Positions 8,573 through 15,493 of a DNA stretch of 28,876 bases are shown piece after piece; the stretch's first letter is position 1, and every line of letters begins with the position of its first letter. A program made the position numbers and the translations under genes. This DNA is from Planctomycetes bacterium UBA1146 (GTDB lineage Bacteria; Planctomycetota; UBA8108; UBA1146): positions 173,999 through 202,874 of the forward strand of contig DCAA01000002.1 of the NCBI GenBank assembly GCA_002311345.1, written 5' to 3'. The notes under the pieces were generated by a model. The model was not told where the DNA came from, did not search any database, and saw only the letters and a program-made list of their open reading frames with translations.

Positions 8573-8903
8573 CCGGCACACCTCCTTGCTGAGGATTCAC
8601 GCTGTTGGGTTCTGCGGTGAACTGACGGACACCCGACCCATTTCATCGACGCATACTTCATCCGGCGAGGAAGTTCACAAGAGAAGCCCGGGAAGCATTT
8701 CAGCCCCGACAGAACCCCCTCATCCGGCATCCAGCCAGAGCACGGAAAAAACCGGCGCCGGCAGCAGCGTCATCGAAGTGGGAAGATACGGGATCGGGTG
8801 GGGCTCAGACAAGTAAGATCTGATGTGGTCACGGGCCCGATCCTGCTGCACAGTGCCCGGGTGCGACCGAGAACTGTCGCACAGCCCCGGTGAAGGGAGT
8901 CCG
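8573..8903. promoter_or_regulatory. Divergent intergenic region, DUF1302 operon versus thioesterase
   Basis: This 331-bp gap is the largest in the window and must hold promoters for both directions. A possible -10 for the thioesterase is TAAGAT at 8814-8819, without a convincing -35. GTGAACT (8617-8623) and AGTTCAC (8672-8678) are inverted but 48 bp apart, which could be chance. CCGGCGCCGG at 8752-8761 follows an A-run. A tight inverted repeat at 8861-8882 is listed separately. No open reading frame here looks like a gene. Confidence 0.5.
8861..8882. promoter_or_regulatory. 7-bp inverted repeat in the thioesterase leader
   Basis: GTGCGAC (8861-8867) and GTCGCAC (8876-8882) are perfect inverted copies separated by 8 bp. 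They lie 21 bp before the thioesterase ATG and just upstream of its AGGGAG ribosome-binding site. Either an operator (22 bp, the size bound by TetR-like dimers) or an RNA hairpin in the leader would fit; the sequence does not decide. Confidence 0.45.
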
Positions 8904-9353
8904 ATGACCACGGGAAACGCAGGTGAGGCGGACAAGGAGCAGGATTACTGGCCCATCGAGATCCCCATCTCGGTCGCCTGGGGCGATATGGATTCGCTCG
9001 GACACGTCAATAACACCCGGTTCCTGCGCTGGTTCGAGGATGCCAGGATCGAGGCGTTCCGCCGCATCGGCACCCTGGAACTGGGACCCGGCAGCGCATC
9101 CGGGCCGATTCTGGCCCGGGTCGAGTGCGTCTTCCGGTCGCCGGTGCGTCATCCCGATGTCATCACTTCCCGGATCCGCGCCACCGACCTCGGAACCGAC
9201 CGATATACCCTCGAACACCAGATTCTGTCCCAGCAACAGCAGCAGGTGGTCGCGCTCGGGACCTCCCGGATCATCGAGGTCGATTACAACACCGGTCAAA
9301 AGGTGCCGCTGGCAGCGGAAATTCTGGCAGCACTGGAAGAAATCAGTGTCTAG
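8904..9353 (+). CDS. Acyl-CoA thioesterase, 4HBT/YbgC-like hotdog fold
   Basis: A 149-residue cytosolic protein of the single-hotdog type that hydrolyses acyl-CoA thioesters. The N-terminal motif VAWGDMDSLGHVNNTRFLRW is the diagnostic 4-hydroxybenzoyl-CoA thioesterase-like signature; Asp30 in DSLGHVNN is the probable catalytic acid and FEDAR follows. The length matches the family (about 130-150). ATG 8904 is chosen because AGGGAG precedes it by a few bases and the hotdog domain begins soon after; an upstream in-frame ATG at 8823 would add 27 residues with no domain match and would run through an inverted repeat. It stands alone on the plus strand and ends 9 bp before the convergent SDR gene. 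Surrounding acyl-CoA enzymes suggest a lipid-CoA substrate; the exact acyl group is unknown. Confidence 0.87.
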   Translation: MTTGNAGEADKEQDYWPIEIPISVAWGDMDSLGHVNNTRFLRWFEDARIEAFRRIGTLELGPGSASGPILARVECVFRSPVRHPDVITSRIRATDLGTDRYTLEHQILSQQQQQVVALGTSRIIEVDYNTGQKVPLAAEILAALEEISV

Positions 9354-9362
9354 TCACCGTGC

Positions 9363-10229
9363 TCAATCCTCCGGATAGATGGAACCCGGTCCATCGAGAA
9401 ACAGATCTGGCATCGGCGGCACCCCCGGCTCGGTGGCGTAGGAATCGGGATCAACGTTCCCCTCCTCGATGATCACATCCTCATCGATGAAGAAGTTGCC
9501 GGTACATTCGGCAGGGTCTCTGGTCACCACAGCATGCAAGGCATCGGCGACGATCTCTGGCTTGCGCGTTGCCCTTCGATCCATCCCGGGAATCATCCGC
9601 AATGCTTCGGTATCGATGACGGTCTTGGGCCACAGGCCATTGACGGCGATCCGATGGGGCTTCAGTTCTTCACTCATGCCGAGTACACACAAACTCATTC
9701 CGTACTTCGAGATGGTGTAGGCGGTATGGCGCGCAAACCACACCGGACGCAACGAAATTGGAGGAGCCAGATTGACGACATGCGCCCCATCGCCGTGACT
9801 CATCGCCTCGATCGCAGCGCGAGTCAAGGTGTAGGTTCCCCGCACGTTGACGTCGAACATCAGGTCGACTCGTTTCATCGGGGTCGCGGCCACGGGAGTC
9901 AACGAAATGGCGCTGGCGTTGTTGACCAGCACATCGATGCGACCGAACTGTGCCACCGCAGCGGCCACCGCAGCTTCGACCTGGTCGTCGTCGCGAATAT
10001 CCATGCGAACGGCGAGAGCCTCCCCCCCCGCCTCACGCACCTGCTCTGCAGTCTCGTGAATGGTGCCCGGTAACTTCGGATGGGGCTGATCGGTCTTGGC
10101 GGCGATGACCACCCGGGCTCCATCGCGGGCCGCCCGCAGGGCGATGGCCTTTCCGATACCACGGCTGCCACCCGAGATCATCATCACCTTGTTGGCCAGC
10201 GAGCGGCCGTTTCCAGCTGAATCGCTCAA
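9363..10229 (-). CDS. Short-chain dehydrogenase, HSDL2-like
   Basis: A 288-residue NAD(P)-dependent oxidoreductase with a Rossmann fold: cofactor loop SGGSRGIG (19-26), NNAS (103-106), and active-site Tyr171 and Lys175 in YTISKYGMS. Around them, NLAPPISLRPVWF, ALWPKT-like NGLWPKTVIDT, and TGNFFIDEDVI closely follow hydroxysteroid dehydrogenase-like protein 2, a peroxisomal/mitochondrial protein in animals with bacterial relatives. The usual catalytic Ser, about 13 residues before Tyr, is replaced by a PPIS segment (Ser159 is one residue off), as in HSDL2. The animal protein's C-terminal SCP2 sterol-carrier domain is absent. The start is TTG at 10229, with AGGAGGTG four bases upstream, inside a TTGA overlap with the crotonase gene's stop. 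Substrate unknown; an acyl or sterol-like ketone is possible. Confidence 0.88.
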   Translation of the reverse strand: MSDSAGNGRSLANKVMMISGGSRGIGKAIALRAARDGARVVIAAKTDQPHPKLPGTIHETAEQVREAGGEALAVRMDIRDDDQVEAAVAAAVAQFGRIDVLVNNASAISLTPVAATPMKRVDLMFDVNVRGTYTLTRAAIEAMSHGDGAHVVNLAPPISLRPVWFARHTAYTISKYGMSLCVLGMSEELKPHRIAVNGLWPKTVIDTEALRMIPGMDRRATRKPEIVADALHAVVTRDPAECTGNFFIDEDVIIEEGNVDPDSYATEPGVPPMPDLFLDGPGSIYPED

Positions 10230-11044
10230 GACTCACCTCCTGTCATCGATCGAAAATCGGCCGGCCTCTTGTCGTTGAAGGCCGTCACCCCCTCGGGAAA
10301 TTCGTTTCCGGCGGCGCAATCTCCAAAAGAAATCGCTTCCGCCTCGAGTGTCTCTTCCAGGCTGCGTGGAGCCGCCCGCAGAAGACGACGCGTCCTCGCC
10401 AGCGCCTCGTGCGGACCGCTGGCCAGTTGTCGACAGATCTCCACGGTTTGTTGCTCCAGTTGATCGGCCTCCACTGCTTTGCTGAACAAACCCCATGACT
10501 CGGCGGTCGCACCATCGATTCTCTCGTTGAGAAGAGCCATCGCCATGGCACGCTGACGACCGACCAACCGCGTCAGTTGATAAGTGGATCCGCCATCAGG
10601 ACTGGTTCCGATGCCGCTGTAAGCCAGTGTGATCTTGGCGGTCGTTGAACAGATGACGAGATCACAGGCCAGTGCCAGACTCAAACCGAATCCCGCACAG
10701 GCACCGTGCACCTGCGCCACCACCGGAACCGACAGCGCATCGATGGAGGTGATGGTGCGGTGAACGGTGCGAATTTGCTCGGTCACCGCTTTACGTCGCT
10801 GCTCGGAATCGGGATGGTCGGCAAACATTCCGGCAAACCAGCGCAGATCACCGCCAGCCATGAACCCGCGACCGGCCCCGCGGATCCGCAGCACTCGCAC
10901 CGTGGGATCGGCCGCCACCGTGGCCAGCGCCTCATCCAGTTCCCGAACCATCGTGCCGTCGAGCGAGTTCAGTTGACCGGGTCGATTCAGCACCAGCGTC
11001 ATCATTTGGTCTTCATCGGGGCCTTCCAGTTCGAGCGTCTCCAT
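10226..11044 (-). CDS. Enoyl-CoA hydratase/isomerase family protein
   Basis: A 272-residue crotonase-fold protein acting on acyl-CoA. LNRPGQLNSLDG (19-30), the oxyanion-hole segments FMAGGDL (61-67) and GACAGFG (114-120), and ACDLVI are standard. Aligned by eye with rat enoyl-CoA hydratase, both catalytic glutamates are missing (Ser122 and Tyr142 stand in their places), but Asp150 in GTSPDGGSTYQLTRLVG matches the acidic residue of PaaG-like and other isomerase-type crotonases. An isomerase is therefore more likely than a classical hydratase. The start ATG has AGGAG six bases upstream. It is first in a two-gene operon and overlaps the HSDL2-like SDR by 4 bp, suggesting that the two act on successive intermediates. 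No frameshift or truncation is seen. Confidence 0.88.
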   Translation of the reverse strand: METLELEGPDEDQMMTLVLNRPGQLNSLDGTMVRELDEALATVAADPTVRVLRIRGAGRGFMAGGDLRWFAGMFADHPDSEQRRKAVTEQIRTVHRTITSIDALSVPVVAQVHGACAGFGLSLALACDLVICSTTAKITLAYSGIGTSPDGGSTYQLTRLVGRQRAMAMALLNERIDGATAESWGLFSKAVEADQLEQQTVEICRQLASGPHEALARTRRLLRAAPRSLEETLEAEAISFGDCAAGNEFPEGVTAFNDKRPADFRSMTGGES

Positions 11045-11103
11045 TCGACTCTCCTCTCACGGGCGCGCATGTTGCTCTGCCGAGGGGCAGGGCACAAGCA
11101 GGG

Positions 11104-11131
11104 TGGATGACGAACAGATGTTCGCTATGCT
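11104..11131 (+). promoter_or_regulatory. Probable dinB promoter with SOS-box-like palindrome
   Basis: CGAACAGATGTTCG at 11111-11124 is a palindrome with 6-bp perfect arms and a 2-bp centre, matching the GAAC-N4-GTTC LexA-box type known from Bacillus and actinobacteria. It lies between TGGATG (11104-11109, -35-like) and TATGCT (11126-11131, -10-like), 16 bp apart, the place where a repressor would block RNA polymerase. It precedes a Y-family polymerase, a classic SOS gene. The promoter elements are weak matches; the palindrome is clear. LexA binding is inferred. Confidence 0.6.
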
Positions 11132-11166
11132 GTTTTTCCGATCCCGAAGGGTGGAAGGGAACCCTG

Positions 11167-12429
11167 ATGCGCCCACTGGTCCTGCACATCGACATCGATG
11201 CCTTCTTCGCCTCGGTGGAGCAATTGCGCAACCCCCGCCTGGCAAACCACCCCGTTGCCGTCGGTAGCGGAGTGATCGCTTCTTGCTCTTACGAAGCGCG
11301 ACAACACGGACTGCACGCCGGTATGCCGCTGGGGAAGGCTCTTCGAAGATGTCCATCGTTGATCATCATACGTGGTCACGAGGCGGTATACCGCTGCTAC
11401 GCCGCACGACTGTTCGAGATCTGCCACCGCTGGTCGCCGCTGGTCGAGGAACATCTCGACGAGGCTTACTGCGATCTGTCCGGAACCGAACGGCTCTACC
11501 CAGAGCCGGAGAAATCGGTGACACAACTGCGACAAGAGGTGGCCAGCGCCACCGGGCTCACCGTCACCGCAGGACTCGGTCGCAACCGAATGTTCGCACG
11601 TCTCATCGGAAAGTTTCACAAGCCGGATGGACTCGGATCCATCAAACCGGAGCAGGAGGAAGAACTGCTCAAGAAATTGCCCGTGGCACAACTCCCCGGA
11701 GTCGGTCCCCGCACCGAACAGATCCTGGTTCGTCTCGGGATCGAAACGGTCGAACAGATGCGACAACTCTCACGCCCCGCACTGGGCGCACTGCTGGGAC
11801 GAAACGGTGAGATCCTGTACGAACGCTGCCGGGGAGAAGATCATCGCTGTATCGGTGGACGTGAGGTCCCCCGCACCATCCAGAGAGGAACTTCCTTCGA
11901 CGAGGATATCTCTTGTCCACGCACCCTCGAAGCGATGCTCGAGTACCTCTGTGAGCGGGCCGCCCGCAATTTGCGCCAGCGGGGTCTCGAGGCCAGAGGC
12001 ATCGCGGTTCAGGTGGTTCATAGCGATCACGTGCGCGACCGGCGCCGGATCGCCCTCGACCGGCCCACCTGCCTCGATCCTCCCATCCTCGAGGCAGCGC
12101 TGATCCTGCTGCGATCGATGCAGGGACGCCGTACGGCACTGCGCTTCGTCGGGGTCGTTCTCGACCGGATCCGGGCGTTGCCGGCAGCACTGCAGGGAGT
12201 CCTGTTCGAGACGGCACCAGAATCCGCCGGTGCAAACGGCTCGTGGCAACAACGCGAACGTTACAAGAGGCTGTTCGAGCAGGTCGATCGCATCCGCGCT
12301 CGCCACGGCCATGGAGCACTGTTGCGCGGAAGTACCCTGGCACTGCTGCAAGGAACTCCGGGCAGCGCACCCAAGTTATCCCGCGATCGTCACGGCCTGA
12401 TCCTGCGCACCTCCTGTCTGACCCGCTGA
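11167..12429 (+). CDS. dinB: DNA polymerase IV, Y-family translesion polymerase
   Basis: A 420-residue error-prone polymerase that copies past DNA lesions. Catalytic metal ligands are visible as Asp9 in HIDIDAFFASVEQ and Asp98-Glu99 in EEHLDEAY; Phe13 is at the steric-gate position. SYEARQHGLHAGMPLGKAL is the palm/fingers signature, and LPGVGPRTEQIL (helix-hairpin-helix) precedes the little-finger domain beginning near RGTSFDED. The length is somewhat over that of E. coli DinB (351) but within the family range. The ATG at 11167 is chosen because GGAAGGG lies seven bases upstream, the catalytic motif starts immediately, and an in-frame ATG at 11107 would fall in the promoter. The C-terminus shows no clear beta-clamp motif that I could name with confidence. 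Damage-inducible control is suggested by the palindrome upstream. Confidence 0.93.
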   Translation: MRPLVLHIDIDAFFASVEQLRNPRLANHPVAVGSGVIASCSYEARQHGLHAGMPLGKALRRCPSLIIIRGHEAVYRCYAARLFEICHRWSPLVEEHLDEAYCDLSGTERLYPEPEKSVTQLRQEVASATGLTVTAGLGRNRMFARLIGKFHKPDGLGSIKPEQEEELLKKLPVAQLPGVGPRTEQILVRLGIETVEQMRQLSRPALGALLGRNGEILYERCRGEDHRCIGGREVPRTIQRGTSFDEDISCPRTLEAMLEYLCERAARNLRQRGLEARGIAVQVVHSDHVRDRRRIALDRPTCLDPPILEAALILLRSMQGRRTALRFVGVVLDRIRALPAALQGVLFETAPESAGANGSWQQRERYKRLFEQVDRIRARHGHGALLRGSTLALLQGTPGSAPKLSRDRHGLILRTSCLTR

Positions 12430-12501
12430 ACGGGGTTAGACTGTCGAGACGAAACCGGGGCGCGACTCGCAAACGAGGATCATCGGCGGAGGAGGAACGA
12501 G

Positions 12502-13491
12502 TTGAACTACTACGCTGCCTGTTGCCAGACCGATCAGCCGAATCCGCGCGACCGGGAACAGATGACCGACACCACCTCCCGTCTGATCGCACAACTGGAG
12601 CAGGCGGTGATCGGCTACCGACCCTTCCATGACGTGAAACTGGTGGTGTTCCCGGAGTTCGCACATGCCGCTCCGATTTACGAGAGTGCCGAAGAACTGG
12701 CCGAGAAACTCGCCGTCGAGTTTCCCAATCGCCATACCGAACGACTCGGAGCCGCAGCGCGCGATCATGGCGTCTGGATCCAGAGCGGATCGTTCCTCGA
12801 AACCGACCCGCGCTGGCCCGATGCCGTCTTCAACACCACCGTCCTGATCGGTCCCGACGGCGAGATCGCCAGCCGCTACCGCAAGGTCAACCCGTGGATT
12901 CCATGGGAGGTCCATGCCAGTCCGCACGATCTCGAGGGCTACGACGAGCCGCTCTTTCCCGTCACCGAGACGGAAATCGGCCGACTAGGTGTGGCGACCT
13001 GTTACGACTGGCTGTTCCCGGAGACCTGCCGCGAGTTGACCCTCGGTGGAGCCGAGGTGCTGATTCGCATCAGTGCCTACATGGACCCCTGGGGCGCCTC
13101 GGAACCGATGGACTGGTGGACGGTGATCAATCGCTGCCGCGCCATCGAGAACCTGGCGGCGGTGGTCGCCTGTAACCAGGGTGCCTCGGCCAGCCACTAC
13201 CCACCCTTCTCGTGGCCCGGTGCCAGCATGATCATCGATGGCGATGGTCGCATCCTGGCGCAGGCTCCCAGTGGACCGGGACAGGCGACGGTGGTCGCTC
13301 CCATCTCCATCGACACGATCCGCCAGCAGCGGCGGCGACGCTCCGGTCATGCGATGCCAGCACACCTGAGAAGTTCCGCCTATCCGTTGCAGCAGCGCGA
13401 GATGTATCCCCCCAACCGTACTCCCGAATCGAGATCGGTCGAATCACTCGAACAGAGTATCGACAACGCCAAGGGGCGAATCGGCTGGTAG
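12502..13491 (+). CDS. Nitrilase-superfamily carbon-nitrogen hydrolase
   Basis: A 329-residue cytosolic hydrolase cleaving a C-N bond (amide, nitrile or carbamoyl). The Glu-Lys-Cys triad is intact: Glu52 in VVFPEF, Lys128 in SRYRKVNPW, Cys167 in GVATCYDWLFPE. A second Glu follows in the FPET motif, and the dimer-interface Trp/Arg-rich segment (MDWWTVINRCRAIEN) is as expected for branches of aliphatic amidases or N-carbamoyl hydrolases. The C-terminal 45 residues (from RQQRRRR) are basic and polar with no recognised domain. The start is TTG at 12502, with GGAGGA about six bases before it; no in-frame ATG gives the full N-terminal strand. It follows dinB by 72 bp on the same strand, with no functional link apparent. 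The precise substrate cannot be read from the sequence. Confidence 0.88.
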   Translation: MNYYAACCQTDQPNPRDREQMTDTTSRLIAQLEQAVIGYRPFHDVKLVVFPEFAHAAPIYESAEELAEKLAVEFPNRHTERLGAAARDHGVWIQSGSFLETDPRWPDAVFNTTVLIGPDGEIASRYRKVNPWIPWEVHASPHDLEGYDEPLFPVTETEIGRLGVATCYDWLFPETCRELTLGGAEVLIRISAYMDPWGASEPMDWWTVINRCRAIENLAAVVACNQGASASHYPPFSWPGASMIIDGDGRILAQAPSGPGQATVVAPISIDTIRQQRRRRSGHAMPAHLRSSAYPLQQREMYPPNRTPESRSVESLEQSIDNAKGRIGW

Positions 13492-13518
13492 AAGCGCTGG
13501 AATGTCATCGGCGATCTG

Positions 13519-13549
13519 GCATCCTATCGGTCTCGTGGTGCTTTTTTTT
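13519..13549 (+). terminator. Weak terminator-like hairpin plus T8
   Basis: GCATC (13519-13523) can pair with GGTGC (13537-13541), with one wobble, directly before eight T residues at 13542-13549. It lies 27 bp after the nitrilase stop. The stem is short and its loop long, so termination may be weak; the T-run is the firmest element. Confidence 0.35.
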
Positions 13550-13575
13550 CCAACAACCGGAGAGTCGAGTCTGAG

Positions 13576-14781
13576 ATGACAGAATCTGACACCTCTGAAC
13601 CCTCCGGCGAGTCGACCGCCAGGCACGATCTCTCGCGACTCAGGATCGATCGCACCGCTCGCACCACTTCGCCACGCTGGCCCCTGGTGGCGCTATTTCT
13701 GCTGCTGGGCAGTTACATCGCCTGGAAGGAACTCCCCACCGTCCTCCAGAATCAAGACCGGGAAGTGGTCACCGTCCGCGTCCAGCGTCGTGGAGGAGCC
13801 AGTAGCCGCACCGGAGTCGCCTCGAATGGCTACATCGTTCCCCGTCGCCGTGCCGCACTCTCGACCGATATCCCCGGCCGCCTCATCGAGTTGAATGTCG
13901 AGGAGGGAACCCGGGTGAAACGCGGCGACGTGGTGGCCCGACTCGACACCCGCGAACTGGAGGCATCGGTGGCGCGGCTGCGCGCCGATCGAGACGGAGC
14001 CGTGGCGGAGCAGCAGCGGGCCCGACTGGCCCGGGAGCGCCAGGAGACCCTCTCGCGTAGCGACGACTCTTCTCGCAGCGAACTCGATGTGGCGCGCGCC
14101 AACGCCCAGGCCGCCGATGCTCGCGTCGCCTCCATCGAAGCTTCCATCGAGGAAGTCGAGGCACGCATCGACAAGTCGACCGTCTACGCGCCCTTCTCGG
14201 GAGTCGTCGTCGAAAAGAATGCCGAGGTGGGAGAGGTGGTCTCATCCATCGGCGGCGGCATCAACACGCGCGGTTCGGTCGCCACCCTGGTCGACTTCGA
14301 CACCCTCGAAGTTCAGATCGAGTTGGCGCAGACAACGCTGGAGGCGGCCCGCATCGGCGCACCGGTGTTGATCTACCTCGATGCCTATCCCGAAGAAGGA
14401 TACCGCGGTCGCATCCGTCAGATCTGGCCGACCGCAAACCGAGCGAAGGCGACCGTCGAACTGCGTGCCGAGTTCATCGACCGTGATGACCGATTGCTGC
14501 CGCAACTGGGAGTGCGGGTCGTGTTCGTGCCCGAATCGGAGGCGAACCCGACTCCACCGCAGGTTCTGGTGCCCCGGCGGGCACTGCTGGCGGCCGAACA
14601 ACCGACCGTCTTCGTCGTCCGGGACGGTGTGCTCGAGATGCGGACCATCACCCTTCGTGATGATGTCGGAGACGATCTCATCGAGGTCGGATCGGGGCTG
14701 ATCGGTGGTGAGCGGGTCGTGGTCGATCCCGATCAGACGCTACGAGCCGGAGACCGGGTGCAGGTCAGGAGGTCGCCATGA
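13576..14781 (+). CDS. HlyD/MacA-type periplasmic adaptor of an ABC exporter
   Basis: A 401-residue membrane-fusion protein linking an inner-membrane ABC transporter to the outer membrane or periplasm. There is one N-terminal anchor (about 35-50, WPLVALFLLLGSYIAW) after a cytosolic tail rich in Ser/Thr/Glu. Then come a biotinyl-lipoyl half motif (PGRLIELNVEEGTRVKRGDVVARL), quoted here only by its ends PGRL and VVARL, a charged alpha-helical hairpin from about 133 to 192 rich in Arg/Glu/Ala, the second lipoyl half (VYAPFSGVVVEKNAEVGEVV region) and beta-barrel domains to the end. It overlaps the ATPase gene by 4 bp (ATGA), fixing the operon. The Shine-Dalgarno before the ATG is poor (GGAGAG lies about 11 bases away), so the start is less certain. 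No TolC-like gene is nearby. Confidence 0.85.
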   Translation: MTESDTSEPSGESTARHDLSRLRIDRTARTTSPRWPLVALFLLLGSYIAWKELPTVLQNQDREVVTVRVQRRGGASSRTGVASNGYIVPRRRAALSTDIPGRLIELNVEEGTRVKRGDVVARLDTRELEASVARLRADRDGAVAEQQRARLARERQETLSRSDDSSRSELDVARANAQAADARVASIEASIEEVEARIDKSTVYAPFSGVVVEKNAEVGEVVSSIGGGINTRGSVATLVDFDTLEVQIELAQTTLEAARIGAPVLIYLDAYPEEGYRGRIRQIWPTANRAKATVELRAEFIDRDDRLLPQLGVRVVFVPESEANPTPPQVLVPRRALLAAEQPTVFVVRDGVLEMRTITLRDDVGDDLIEVGSGLIGGERVVVDPDQTLRAGDRVQVRRSP

Positions 14782-15491
14782 CCGATGCCTTCATCGTGCT
14801 CGAGAAGGTCTGCAAGAGCTATTCCCGTGGCGGAGAGACCCTCCACGTACTCGATGAGTTCAACCTCTCCATCCCCGAGAGCGATTTCGTCGCCTTGATG
14901 GGACCCAGTGGCTCGGGCAAGACGACCATCCTGAATCTGGTCGGTGGTCTCGACTCGTGCGATTCCGGGCTCGTGAGGGTCGCTGGTGCACCTGTCAGTG
15001 AGATGTCGCGACGGGATCTGCCCGCCTGGCGCTCCCGACATGTCGGTTTCGTGTTCCAGTCCTTCAACCTGCTGCCGGTGCTGACCGCACACGAGAATGT
15101 CATGTTGCCGCTGCAATTGACCCCGCTGTCGGGATCCGAGCGACGCAAGCAGGCGGACTTCGCGCTCGACATCGTCGGACTGTCCGGCCGCGCCTCGCAC
15201 CGTCCGGCGCAGCTCTCTGGTGGTGAGGAGCAACGAGTCGCCATCGCGCGCGCCATCGCCACCGATCCCGATGTAATCATCGCCGACGAACCGACCGGCG
15301 ACCTCGACCGCAAGAGCGCCGATGGCGTACTGGAGATCCTGTCGCGTCTCAACAGTGAACTGGGCAAGACGATCCTGATGGTGACCCACGACCCGTTGGC
15401 GGCGAAGAAGGCACTGCGGCTGCTGGAACTGGACAAGGGTGTGCTGATCGAGGATCGGCAAATCGATGAGCAGCAGCGGGAAGGGGCCTGA
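14778..15491 (+). CDS. ABC transporter ATP-binding protein, MacB/LolD family
   Basis: A 237-residue nucleotide-binding subunit powering export. Walker A is GPSGSGKTT (42-50), the Q-loop is FVFQSFNLLP (Gln94), the signature is LSGGEEQRVAIARA (146-159), Walker B is VIIADE (166-171) followed by PTGDLD, the MacB/LolD/FtsE-type hallmark, and the switch His is in MVTHDP. A Glu stands where many relatives have Gln in LSGGQ, which is tolerated in this family. AGGAGG lies five bases before the ATG, which overlaps the adaptor's stop codon. Two different permease genes follow within 3 bp and 1 bp, so the working complex is probably two ATPase copies with a permease heterodimer. Confidence 0.93.
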   Translation: MTDAFIVLEKVCKSYSRGGETLHVLDEFNLSIPESDFVALMGPSGSGKTTILNLVGGLDSCDSGLVRVAGAPVSEMSRRDLPAWRSRHVGFVFQSFNLLPVLTAHENVMLPLQLTPLSGSERRKQADFALDIVGLSGRASHRPAQLSGGEEQRVAIARAIATDPDVIIADEPTGDLDRKSADGVLEILSRLNSELGKTILMVTHDPLAAKKALRLLELDKGVLIEDRQIDEQQREGA

Positions 15492-15493
15492 GA

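Noticed and set aside
6875..8620. A 581-codon open frame antisense to the DUF1302 gene
   Set aside because: Its product is rich in Arg, His, Asp, Glu and Gly with no domain or membrane pattern, and lies opposite a clear barrel gene; GC-rich codon bias leaves the reverse frame open.
8617..8678. GTGAACT and AGTTCAC inverted 7-mers upstream of DUF1302
   Set aside because: They are 48 bp apart and such a pair is fairly likely by chance in a gap of this size.
11107..11166. N-terminal extension of dinB from ATG 11107
   Set aside because: The extra 20 residues resemble no polymerase, the region carries promoter-like elements and a palindrome, and a good ribosome site precedes ATG 11167.
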